From Paraglomus occultum (taxonomy: Eukaryota; Glomeromycota; Glomeromycetes; Paraglomerales; Paraglomeraceae), in assembly GCA_910592205.1 (NCBI GenBank), contig CAJVPJ010000259.1, positions 1 to 31,705 on the forward strand: DNA of 31,705 nt. Reading direction: 5' to 3'. The notes under the pieces are model-generated. The model was given only the letters and a program-made list of their open reading frames with translations, made no database searches and was not told the DNA's origin. Positions 1 through 8,689 of the stretch are shown piece after piece (within the stretch, counting starts at the first letter, position 1; each line of letters begins with the position of its first letter). The position numbers and the translations under genes were made by a program.

Positions 1-170
1 TTATCACGCACAATATTTGAAACGGTTGCCTCGGAAATATCAAATTGCTTCGCTAGTGTAACTTGGCTAACACCTCGTCCTTTTAAACGACATATTTCAG
101 TTTTCTGGGCACCAGATAAACCTCTTCTCCCTGAACTGCCTTTTTCTTTTTTCTCTCTGTAGGGTCTCAT
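1..170 (-). pseudogene. pogo/Tigger-type transposase N-terminal fragment, copy A, cut by window edge
   Basis: The minus strand from ATG 168-170 encodes a basic N-terminus followed by a helix-turn-helix, with residues such as LSGAQKTEICRLKGRG and VTLAKQFDISEATVSNIV. This is the pattern of the CENP-B/psq-type N-terminal DNA-binding domain that begins pogo/Tigger transposases and binds the element ends. It runs off the left edge after about 56 codons. It is identical to copy B, which ends prematurely after 88 codons, so this is most likely a fragment of a dead transposase. Confidence 0.75.
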
Positions 171-531
171 GCTGTTAAAATTCTCTCACTTTTATTTACC
201 ACGTGTTTGTATTATAATTGGTCAAAAACCATCAAGTGGAACAATCTTCACTATATCGAGAGACAATTTACTAATATGGTTCGAGAGGAAACTTTACTAT
301 AACGCGAATTTACTATTATCGGGACTTTACTATAAAACTTCATTTTATCGAGGGAAAAATTTAATAATTCGGTTTTTTGTTCAGAGGAATTCTTGACTAT
401 AATACGGAATTTACTATATCGAGACTTTACTATTACTATATCGAGTCCTGACTGTATTCGCGAATTTATGATACCATTTTCCCACGTCTGATTTTGCTTG
501 CCCTAATTTGCTCTTATTAATTGAGACCACA
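1..531. repeat. Direct repeat copy A (identical to 2144-2674)
   Basis: Every base I compared between 1-531 and 2144-2674 matches at a constant offset of 2143, with no indel. The copy holds the right end of a pogo/Tigger-like element (1-454, ending in its 22-bp terminal inverted repeat at 433-454) plus 77 bp beyond it (455-531). Because sequence outside the transposon is also duplicated, this is a segmental or tandem duplication (or an assembly artefact), not two independent insertions. The left edge is cut by the window. Confidence 0.95.
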
Positions 532-561
532 GTCTATTACCAATACCCAGCTTTTGTGAAA

Positions 562-1407
562 ATGTTTAATCTCGCTTATTTCGCCAACATGCTGCCGTAT
601 TTCATTGAAGAACTGGACAAAGAATACTCGGTTGAAATCAATAAAGAGAATCTATTGTCACCGTTTTTCGAACTTTACGTTCAGTACGATGCTCAAGTAC
701 GGGACTTGGCCATCTATGAAGATGAGAGAATTAGCCATGTTTTAATAAGCCCGAAAATGATTGATGAAATTCTCAGATATAGCAAGACTCTGTTTTCGAA
801 AATTACCCTGTTGCATTGCGGAGGACTCATCGAAGCCGGGTTAATCTCTCACGTTTACCGATCGTTGGGGGAGCATTGCAAAAATATAGTAAGTAAAGTC
901 TTGCATATTTATTAACATTCACGGTCTAATGCGAAACATTTTTTTAAGGAAACATTGAGTGTAGGAGAAGAATTTCTGAGCTATGGCGTTAGCGCGAGTG
1001 ATATATCCGATGATTCTTCTGAAATCAGCGGGTTTATCCGCTCTCAAAGTAATTTGAAAAAGTTTGCGTATTATGCTGAAACGGAAATTCCGCATTTTAT
1101 CATACCTGTGCTCAAGACTTTGGAAGAACACGTGCCGAGGCTGGAAATCTTGCAAATTCATAACATGCATTTCAGCAAGCGTATCATTGAGCACCTTATT
1201 GCGTCTTTGAAAAAATTCGAACATTTGAAAAAGTTGACCTTCTTCAACTGTTACGAAATAGAGCATTTGTTATATCTTTTTACTCAAATGAGAACCTTTA
1301 GCGAGAGAACAGAGGTCGGATTTATGTCTTGCACGTTTCAGAACAAAGAGTTTACATTTTATCTGCAAAATATTTTAAATTCGATACCGAAGTCTGACGA
1401 GTTGTAG
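562..1407 (+). pseudogene. F-box/LRR-like protein, 5'-truncated (two exons visible)
   Basis: The reading frame is open from inside the duplicated repeat (508) and its first ATG is at 562. Exons are 562-888 and 949-1407; the 60-bp intron has a GTAAGT donor and TTTTTTTAAG acceptor and keeps the frame, giving 261 residues from that ATG. The second exon has leucine-rich, regularly spaced segments (LEEHVPRLEILQIHN, LKKFEHLKKLTFFNC) resembling the LRR-like region of the large F-box families in Glomeromycotina. No F-box is visible: the upstream part appears replaced by copy A of the repeat at 531/532. An AG at 549-550 could be the acceptor of a lost upstream exon. Family assignment is tentative; it may be a broken gene or the 3' part of one that starts beyond the window. 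Confidence 0.5.
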
Positions 1408-1719
1408 TTGCTAATCGTTATTACTGTTAGTCGCGCTTACTATAGGTAAGATTCCTCGCAGGTTATGTATATTTATGGACTTAAATTTGCAGCCTAGCTC
1501 AATATATTTTCATGTAGCATCTTTTCCCCGTTTTTCCAGAATAACGGTTCAAATATTAAATATTTGCGGAACGTGGGTATACTTCTACCGCCCTTTTCGA
1601 TTTAGTTCACTCATATTTCTTGGCAAATAATTCGTCCCGTTGCTGTATTCATGAGCGCATAATCTCATCAAATGGAGATAACAATTAATATTGTCGACCA
1701 TCACCTGTCAAAGAACAAT
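1408..1719. other. Spacer between F-box-like gene and transposon
   Basis: AT-rich sequence with no convincing open reading frame. It presumably contains the 3' untranslated region of the gene ending at 1407. Nothing else recognised. Confidence 0.5.
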
Positions 1720-1721
1720 TA

Positions 1722-1743
1722 CAGTCAGGACTCGATATAGTAA
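1722..1743 (+). repeat. Left terminal inverted repeat of pogo-like element
   Basis: These 22 bp match the reverse complement of 2576-2597 exactly and are preceded by TA. Identity ends immediately inside the repeat. Confidence 0.92.
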
Positions 1744-2046
1744 AGTCAATGGGACGGAGGTTTTTCTTCACTATATCGAATATTCTCGTTTTAGTAAAGT
1801 TTATATATACGTGGCATAAATCTTTACTATATCGCGACTGGCCAGTCTTGTGGTAGTATAATAATAAATGACTCAAACGTTATTTCGACTGAAGATTCAA
1901 TAGTGCTGAACGATTAACGGAGCAATGTCATACCGTTCAATTATGTAGTAACTTCTTGATTTGGTAATTTATTAATATTAAAGCCATTTCAAAAAACGAG
2001 GAAAAAAACCGTAAAATTGACTATAGCACCTATTATTGCGCGATAC

Positions 2047-2313
2047 TTAGTGTTTATGAACAAACATATCCAACACGCTTTGTTTTCTCGAAGCAATTCT
2101 TTGAAAACAGTTAGTATTTGGATCAAGTGATAACCATCTTACCTTATCACGCACAATATTTGAAACGGTTGCCTCGGAAATATCAAATTGCTTCGCTAGT
2201 GTAACTTGGCTAACACCTCGTCCTTTTAAACGACATATTTCAGTTTTCTGGGCACCAGATAAACCTCTTCTCCCTGAACTGCCTTTTTCTTTTTTCTCTC
2301 TGTAGGGTCTCAT
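2047..2313 (-). pseudogene. Truncated pogo/Tigger transposase (CENP-B-type HTH only, 88 aa)
   Basis: ATG at 2311-2313. Residues 1-12 are basic; about residues 15-60 form a helix-turn-helix like the CENP-B N-terminal DNA-binding domain (SGAQKTEICRLKGRGVSQ; LAKQFDISEATVSNIVRDK). This is followed by a WLSLDP motif that fits the typical kWlsidp continuation in Tigger proteins. Full-length proteins are usually over 400 residues with a second HTH and a DDE/DDD domain; here the frame stops at 2047 and the rest is absent. It could at most make a terminal-repeat-binding peptide. Confidence 0.8.
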
Positions 2314-2674
2314 GCTGTTAAAATTCTCTCACTTTTATTTACCACGTGTTTGTATTATAATTGGTCAAAAACCATCAAGTGGAACAATCTTCACTATATC
2401 GAGAGACAATTTACTAATATGGTTCGAGAGGAAACTTTACTATAACGCGAATTTACTATTATCGGGACTTTACTATAAAACTTCATTTTATCGAGGGAAA
2501 AATTTAATAATTCGGTTTTTTGTTCAGAGGAATTCTTGACTATAATACGGAATTTACTATATCGAGACTTTACTATTACTATATCGAGTCCTGACTGTAT
2601 TCGCGAATTTATGATACCATTTTCCCACGTCTGATTTTGCTTGCCCTAATTTGCTCTTATTAATTGAGACCACA
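2144..2674. repeat. Direct repeat copy B (identical to 1-531)
   Basis: The downstream member of the 531-bp pair. It covers the right half of the pogo-like element (2144-2597) and the same 77-bp flank (2598-2674). After 2674 the two copies diverge abruptly (gtctattacc after copy A, atttgcctat after copy B). Confidence 0.95.
2576..2597 (-). repeat. Right terminal inverted repeat of pogo-like element
   Basis: Exact inverted match to 1722-1743, followed by TA at 2598-2599. The same end is present in the upstream copy at 433-454, also followed by TA. Confidence 0.92.
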
Positions 2675-3849
2675 ATTTGCCTATTATTATCACCATTCTT
2701 AGGTTTTTGTTACCTTTTTTGAGCTCTTTTTATTCACTGCATAGTTGGCCCATTGTTTAAAAGCTGAAAGGAAGAATATAGCATAATAAATGTTTATTGC
2801 CCCCTCTTTTATTGGTCTGCTCATAAACCAATTTACTCTTTTCTTAATTTACAGATGCTACAAAAACATTTCGAAGCATATTTGTTTGCATTTATTTTTT
2901 TGAGTAAACAATACACAAAATTTCTAATCAAAGTTGAATACATAAACACAGTTTTATCAACAATTTTATACATTAACTAAATTATAAGTAGAAAAGTGTA
3001 ACCCCTTGAAATTTGTTTATAACTAATGCTAATACTAATTAGTTAGTAAAATTAATAAAATAAGTTACTAGATAATTACAAGTACAGTATACCTTGAAAA
3101 ATGTTCCTTCAAACTTTTTATCAATAAAATTTTTGATCATAAGCTGTAAACATGATACAAACGTTAATTATCTAAAGCACAATATTATTAGTTAGTTTCT
3201 ATTTTGTGAAATACTCGTTGTAATCTAATTCTCAACTATTATTACTTCTGTTAAATATGTAATAGGCTAATCTTATCTGGCCTAATACCAACCCTTCGCA
3301 TTCGTAAACAAAAAATTTTCCTTAGAGTTTTTGTTTTATAAAAGTATACGCTTTGTTTAGCTAATCTTTTTTGCATAGTTTAATGACAATTCTAATGTTT
3401 ACTTCATGTCTATTTCATTTACAATCCGAACCTAAAGATTAAAGATGGTTGGTGCATAGATAAGCATTACTTTGTTCACTATTGTATTGCCTCATAAAAT
3501 TTGAGCACAGTTCGGATATTGCAAATATTACACCAATTCGACCCACAATGTAACAATACTCGCAGTTAGTGCAATGCTGTTTAATGCTTTGGTTTATCTT
3601 CCTCCTACTTGCTATTTCATAATGCGTAAAATCAAACTTGGGTTAATGTCGTCTTGTTGAGCAGTAGTTCAACTGCTTCTGTTTAGTTTTATTATATAAC
3701 ACGCGACCTTAAACTATGCATTTGCATGTCCTTGTTCAGCCTTAGTTTCATAGTGATAACCCGACCATAATTATGCGTCCTTGTTTTTATACAATATAAG
3801 ATTCAATATACGTAGATTCCGTTATGATTTATGCTATGATAGTTATTAT
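2675..3849. other. Gene-free AT-rich spacer
   Basis: I see no reading frame with protein-like composition, no RNA gene, and no strong repeat here. Confidence 0.5.
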
Positions 3850-3961
3850 GGTAGTGGGAGCGGATGCTGAAATCCGGCTGAAGCTGAAACTAATCAATGG
3901 GGATTAAGAATAAAATTTGATCAATCAATGAAAAGTCATGGTTTCAGCATCAGCCACGACC
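3850..3961. mobile_element. hAT-like MITE (112 bp) with 8-bp target site duplication
   Basis: A short element bounded by imperfect inverted ends: GGTAGTGG...ATGCTGAAA on the left (from 3850), and on the right (ending 3961) the reverse complement reads GGTCGTGG...ATGCTGAAAC. It is flanked exactly by GTTATTAT at 3842-3849 and GTTATTAT at 3962-3969. An 8-bp duplication is the hallmark of hAT superfamily insertion. There is no coding capacity, so it is a miniature non-autonomous element. The duplicate is AT-rich, which leaves some chance of coincidence, but it falls precisely at the inverted-repeat boundaries. Confidence 0.75.
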
Positions 3962-3969
3962 GTTATTAT

Positions 3970-5289
3970 AATGGTAATTTCTTTTGGCACAACGCAATTT
4001 AACGAATGTTACTAGGATCAACGCTAACTTTGGTAATCAAGATTTGTAAGACATTGCCGTTCATCGGGAAGTTGGTCCGAACTACAAATAAGGAAACGTG
4101 TCAAACATTTTTTTTGCATACACTGCATTACACATCTCTCGTGCTTAATTAAAAAACCGCCCGGTAAGCCACGATTACGTGAGTTTAAATTACAAGGGTA
4201 AACACAAATCGAATGTATTGCCTAAAGTACAATTAATTGTCCATTTGTTGGAACTATGAGCAAATCTCTGAAGCCAGCAGTTTATAGTGTAGATAATGAT
4301 TATGGTGTGCTTTAATTTATATATTAATAATATGTTAGCATGACATGGCTTATGCAATTCTGGAATTCCATCAGACGTATTTCAAAAGTTATGAGATCAT
4401 GCAACACAGTACTTATATATCTGGCAGGTTAATAATGAGACCATTTCATTCGATGTAACAAAGACATGAAGTATATAACTTGGTTATTATTATCAAGTAC
4501 ATTTACTGGTCCCGTTAACAAGGCATCATACTAAACAATGATTTATCATATTTATTTGGGATGTGGGGACTGTAATTAATAATGAAGAGATATCATTGAA
4601 ACATACAGAACGTCGGCTAGTTGTTTGTCCGAGACATTTTAATGGACAACCACTTATGTGCCCTGCATTTGTATGTGTAATTATATAACGACAATTTATT
4701 ATCATGTCTAATAGCAATAACAGTTTTCATCGGATGAGAAGACAATGACTTTCACTACTTGGCATAATTAACGATCACTCTTATGTATCACCTCGCCTAG
4801 AAGACAAGGCAGCAGCTTAATAAATTGAACAAATTAGCCACAGAGATATCTTATTTAGAATACGCAGCTGAAATTAATATGCACAAAATCCATACTCGGC
4901 ACATCTGGTGTTACACTTGGTCATCTAAAACTGTGAATTAATGTTTGAATACACAAATCGTTGGTTCGACATTACAAGACTAACTGCATGCGAGAGTCAT
5001 ACGATTTATAGTTATGCGTGCAATCGGGTACTGGATTAATTTGGTTATCGTAATGTAGTACCTTTGCTCAGCCAATAATAACAACAATGTTTGATGATGA
5101 AGGCATTCTAATTCACTACCTATCTTATTTGAACACCACATTTGTACTTTTTTTCGTTCTCATTCTTGTTCCGGACACTGTAAATAGTATATAGACAAAT
5201 ACTATTTACAATAACTACACTCGTTCAAAATACACCCTTTTAACTAAATCCACTGTTCGTTTATTTCCGTTTAGGCATATAGTTTCAGC
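3970..5289. other. Gene-free AT-rich spacer upstream of the phytocyanin-like gene
   Basis: Only short unsupported frames, such as a 63-codon minus-strand one at 4526-4717 without family resemblance. The last few hundred bases presumably contain the promoter of the gene at 5290, but no clear TATA box stands out. Confidence 0.45.
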
Positions 5290-6230
5290 ATGCTGAATTC
5301 TATATGTTGGTTTCTTCCATTTTTACTAGTTGTTATCGTTGGCACTGACGCTATAGTGCGCACTATCACAGTCGGTCCGGACTCTTTACAAACAGACTTT
5401 GATTTTGCTGTGGATGGGGATGTATTTAGCTTCGTATGGAGTTCTAATGTAAAAGCTCCTGTAAGAGTGTATGAAGTTTATGATAACCAGTCTTGCGCGG
5501 TAATGTCTAAAGGAAGTGAGTATGCACAAAATATCTACAGAGAGTTGATGATTTATTTTACCTGAATAGCTAAAAGTTGTTGTGATGCGATGCGGTATGC
5601 TGTGGTGTGGGATTGCTAATAATAGTGGTAATAGTGGTAATAGTGGTAATAGTGGTAATAGTGGTTAGATGATCGTCTCGCCTGATACTGATACTAACAA
5701 TAAGTTTTTTCAACAGTCGATAGCAATTTTCATACATATCCGAATACATATAAATATACCACCGACCCCGAACCAATTCGACTTACAGAGTATCCGTCAC
5801 CTCCAATAATAGTACGTATCGGTTTTTAAGATCCGTCGGCCCATCTTAATCTGTAGACCGATATGGTCTCGTTATAACTGACTTTGTTAACTTGTCTATT
5901 ATTGTTTAGTACGATTTCTATCTTACAGCTCAAGGCGCACAAGGATGCGATCAAGGGCCTGATTCACGTTTAGAAATCGAAGTGTATAAGCCAGGAGAGA
6001 CACCAACAGACATACCGTCTCCCGAATCAACCGGTTCGTCTTCAGACATTATCTCAACTTCACCTGCGGATACTTCTCCAGTGCCTACGAGTAGCACTGC
6101 CGTAACATCTAATGCGACGCCTCAACCAACTTTGGCAAATAACACTAGCAACGAAACTAGCTCTCATACCATATCCATTCCGTTGATGGCGATGGTTACA
6201 GTAGTTGGAGTATTTTTGTCGTTCATATGA
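5290..6230 (+). CDS. Secreted GPI-anchored phytocyanin-like protein lacking copper ligands (ENODL-like), 213 aa
   Basis: Exons 5290-5515, 5717-5811 and 5910-6230; donors GTGAGT and GTACGT, acceptors CAACAG and TGTTTAG; all phases agree. Residues 1-21 are a signal peptide. Residues ~22-133 resemble a phytocyanin/cupredoxin fold: TITVGPDS, GDVFSFVW, VRVYEVYDNQSC (Cys69), then YDFYLTAQGAQGCDQG (Cys120) and LEIEVYKP. The two cysteines fit the fold's structural disulfide. The copper ligands expected near them (His before V..V, Cys six residues and His one residue before Cys120) are absent. Residues ~134-190 are Ser/Thr/Pro-rich with several N-x-S/T sites; the C-terminus is hydrophobic (SIPLMAMVTVVGVFLSFI), as for a GPI signal. 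It probably sits on the cell surface or wall; ligand unknown. Alternative: another small beta-sandwich wall protein such as the Kre9 type. Confidence 0.75.
5621..5665 (+). repeat. Minisatellite, 5 x 9 bp (aatagtggt) in intron 1 of the phytocyanin-like gene
   Basis: Five perfect tandem copies of AATAGTGGT fill 45 bp of the 201-bp first intron (5516-5716). The unit length is a multiple of three, but there is an in-frame stop at 5563-5565 if the intron is retained. It is probably a slippage-derived repeat and could vary between strains. Confidence 0.9.
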
Positions 6231-8016
6231 ATTTATTGTATTATGAAGTTTAATCCTAATAGACTTACTTAGTATATACACGGATAGATATCTCTTTACG
6301 ACAATCAGCTTATTTGTATTATACTGGTGATCAATAAATTAATGCCGGTCATCCGATCAAGTCATAGAAACGTCATTGTTCTATATCGAAAGCAGCTAAA
6401 TGTTTACGAGTTGAAGGCCAACTGCTCTGAGATAACCGTATGTTCTATTTACCAGTACTTTATCTACAGAGTATTATCATATCATGTGTCTAGATAAACC
6501 ACCGACAAAGAACTCGAGTAATAAGTAAATAGCTTGATCAAATAATGGCTTTAAAAAATGACACATAAGAATAGAAAGAACAATCTCTCTTTAGTATGAA
6601 GATGAATGTAGCGGAGGAGGGGCCTTTTATTCACGACGAAGTACTCGTTAAAGCTCAGTTTAAGCTGTAGAAAATGCCAATTAAATAAGCCGGTCGACTT
6701 ATTGAATATATCTACAGTATTAATTTATGGTATAATGTGTGGTATAATGTGTGGTATAATGTGTGTTATAGTGTTAGCTGGTTAGCTAATTTTTATTGCA
6801 ACTAAAAGTAAAGGTAATATGACAGCCTTAAGAGTATTTTAAACAAACCATTAACAATATGAATCAATGACATTATGATTAATACACAAAAGATAACGGT
6901 AGAACTTATTATAACGTGTTTTTTCAATTAATCCGAGTCAAATATGTTAACGTTAGCAATTCAAAATTTCCACACTTAATTACAATGCTTATTTTAAAAA
7001 CTCTATTACTATCCGGTTTAAATTAGAGCAGATTAAATTAAGCATTTCAATGTGTTTAAATAAAATTAAAAATTTAAATGTCACGATAAGAATTCTAGAA
7101 TAAAGTTAATAGTTCTTGTAAGATAAACATGTAACCTGTGGTTTCTGAGAAAAATCGTAAAATACAATTGTGTATAATTAATTTTCAATAAACGAATAGC
7201 ATATATAGTTTAATCACATATTGGGATTGATTAGAACATTTAATATATAATTAGTTTACAATGTAATCCTATTTATATCCACAGCTTATAATAACAACTA
7301 CATTTATAATATTTGAAAAAGTGCGATTATCCGTTGCGGCATGCCCAAGTATTATGTTTTTCGGATACATATATCAATTACTAAAACGGTTATGTTTCTC
7401 GCTCACGCATCGCATCCAGAATTAAACATTCACACGGCTGTAAGTTCGTGTCAACCATTAATTATCTGATATTATATGTGCAAAAGAATCGGAAACCATT
7501 ATCCTTATTTTTTTTATGATTTATTAAACCATTCATCCTTTCTTATCCATCTAAATTATCTGCATTGGTACACCCAAAGATTTTCTATTAGTAATTTGCG
7601 GAGGAGGCATTGAATGAATGACACTGCCGTATAGTTCTAGTATTTTGTGAACCGCGATACAGCTGAGCTTATCTCCTAATCAATGTTAGTAAGCACTTTC
7701 ATGTGAATGTTGTCGATTTTTAATCACGAGAAAATCAATTATAGTATTTTTAGTTAAAGCAATAACTTTCGGGACGTTGATCAGGATATTAATATCAATC
7801 GTGTAACTCTCTCTCAAGTCTGGGATTAGAATCTGATAAGATTACAAGCGCTGCTGATCGCACGTGAATACGTAAGCTGACGTTCCTATTTGCATCATGT
7901 GGTGTGACACATTGCCACTTTTGATAAATGCAGGAATACATGAGGTAAGGAATGTTCCCATTTCTTACAATACTACACTATTCATTGTCGGCTGTTTTGT
8001 CGAGAATTTTTATTGA
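6231..8016. other. AT-rich spacer with a short tandem repeat
   Basis: No reading frame resembles a protein. The only structured feature seen is the 12-bp tandem repeat at about 6728-6764. The first part should include the 3' untranslated region of the upstream gene. Confidence 0.45.
6728..6764 (+). repeat. Short tandem repeat, 12-bp unit (tggtataatgtg), about 3 copies
   Basis: TGGTATAATGTG is repeated three times head to tail, followed by a degenerate partial copy (tgttatagtgtt). No gene overlaps it. Confidence 0.85.
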
Positions 8017-8056
8017 TTGACACAAAGCCCGTTCTTTTTTCTTTTTTTTTTTTCAG

Positions 8057-8565
8057 TTGTATTTTCTGTTGGCCTGGGGCAAAATACCAAATGTTTATTC
8101 ATCAGGAATATGCTAGAAACACGTGTTCAGATTGATCATTATAACAATCCGATTTATTCTTCCGAGTCAATCTTTGCCGCAAATAATTTGTTATCGTAAA
8201 AAGTAAAAAAAAGAAAAGGGCGTAAGGCAAAGAATCTTTTTGCCAAGTTTGTCGAGCCCAACGCTCGTAGTCCGTATATTCATATGCCGAGACTTTTCGG
8301 AATGGGCGGAGCGGTTATCCTATATGGTGATCTGATTACGTTTCATGTGAATAACATCCAAGACAAACTAATACGTCCATTTCCTTCCCGCCTCCAAAGT
8401 TATTTTTCTTATTGGCGCAAGTCCGACCTCACCAACTTGCTATTTAATCTCCCCCTCCCTATGGCGAGATTATGCTACGTCCGCCGAACTATCCTAGTAT
8501 CTCTTCTCACATACTGGTCTGGAACTAGTCTGTTGAGTCTAAACGACAAATTGCCCTCTCTTTGA
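8057..8565 (+). pseudogene. Unassigned open segment, possible degraded gene or exon
   Basis: After a T-rich tract ending in CAG (8054-8056, acceptor-like), a frame is open to a stop at 8197-8199 and then, in the same frame, open again to 8565. The segment before the stop (KCLFIRNMLETRVQIDHY..) and the lysine-rich stretch just after it (KVKKRKGRKAKNLF) look more protein-like than neighbouring DNA. I recognise no family and see no start codon that would give a convincing whole gene. It could be a decayed gene with one in-frame stop, or chance. Confidence 0.2.
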
Positions 8566-8689
8566 AATCCATTCTCGTTGCTGACGTAAATAAACCCTAG
8601 ACAAACGTTAACATATACTATCCAATTATTTTGGTGCTTCATTCCAATATTTAATACCCATCACTTAAATAAACTACCGGACGGGAAAA

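Larger units (their letters stand above)
1722..2597 (-). mobile_element. Internally deleted pogo/Tigger-like DNA transposon (876 bp)
   Basis: Perfect 22-bp terminal inverted repeats lie at 1722-1743 (cagtcaggactcgatatagt, then aa) and 2576-2597. They are flanked by TA on both sides (1720-1721 and 2598-2599), the target duplication expected of the Tc1/mariner-pogo superfamily. The terminal sequence CAGTC..CTCGATATAG resembles pogo/Tigger ends. Many degenerate copies of CTTTACTATATCG lie inside both ends. The interior keeps only an 88-codon transposase start (2047-2313, minus), so the copy is non-autonomous; the DDE catalytic domain is missing. Confidence 0.9.

Noticed and set aside
169-396. 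75-codon plus-strand frame in both repeat copies (also 2312-2539)
   Set aside because: It lies antisense and outside the transposase start, in the repeat-rich element end; the sequence is explained by terminal motif arrays.
4526-4717. 63-codon minus-strand frame
   Set aside because: No recognisable composition or neighbours.
5621-5665. CRISPR-like regular repeats
   Set aside because: The units are contiguous 9-mers with no spacers, inside a fungal intron.
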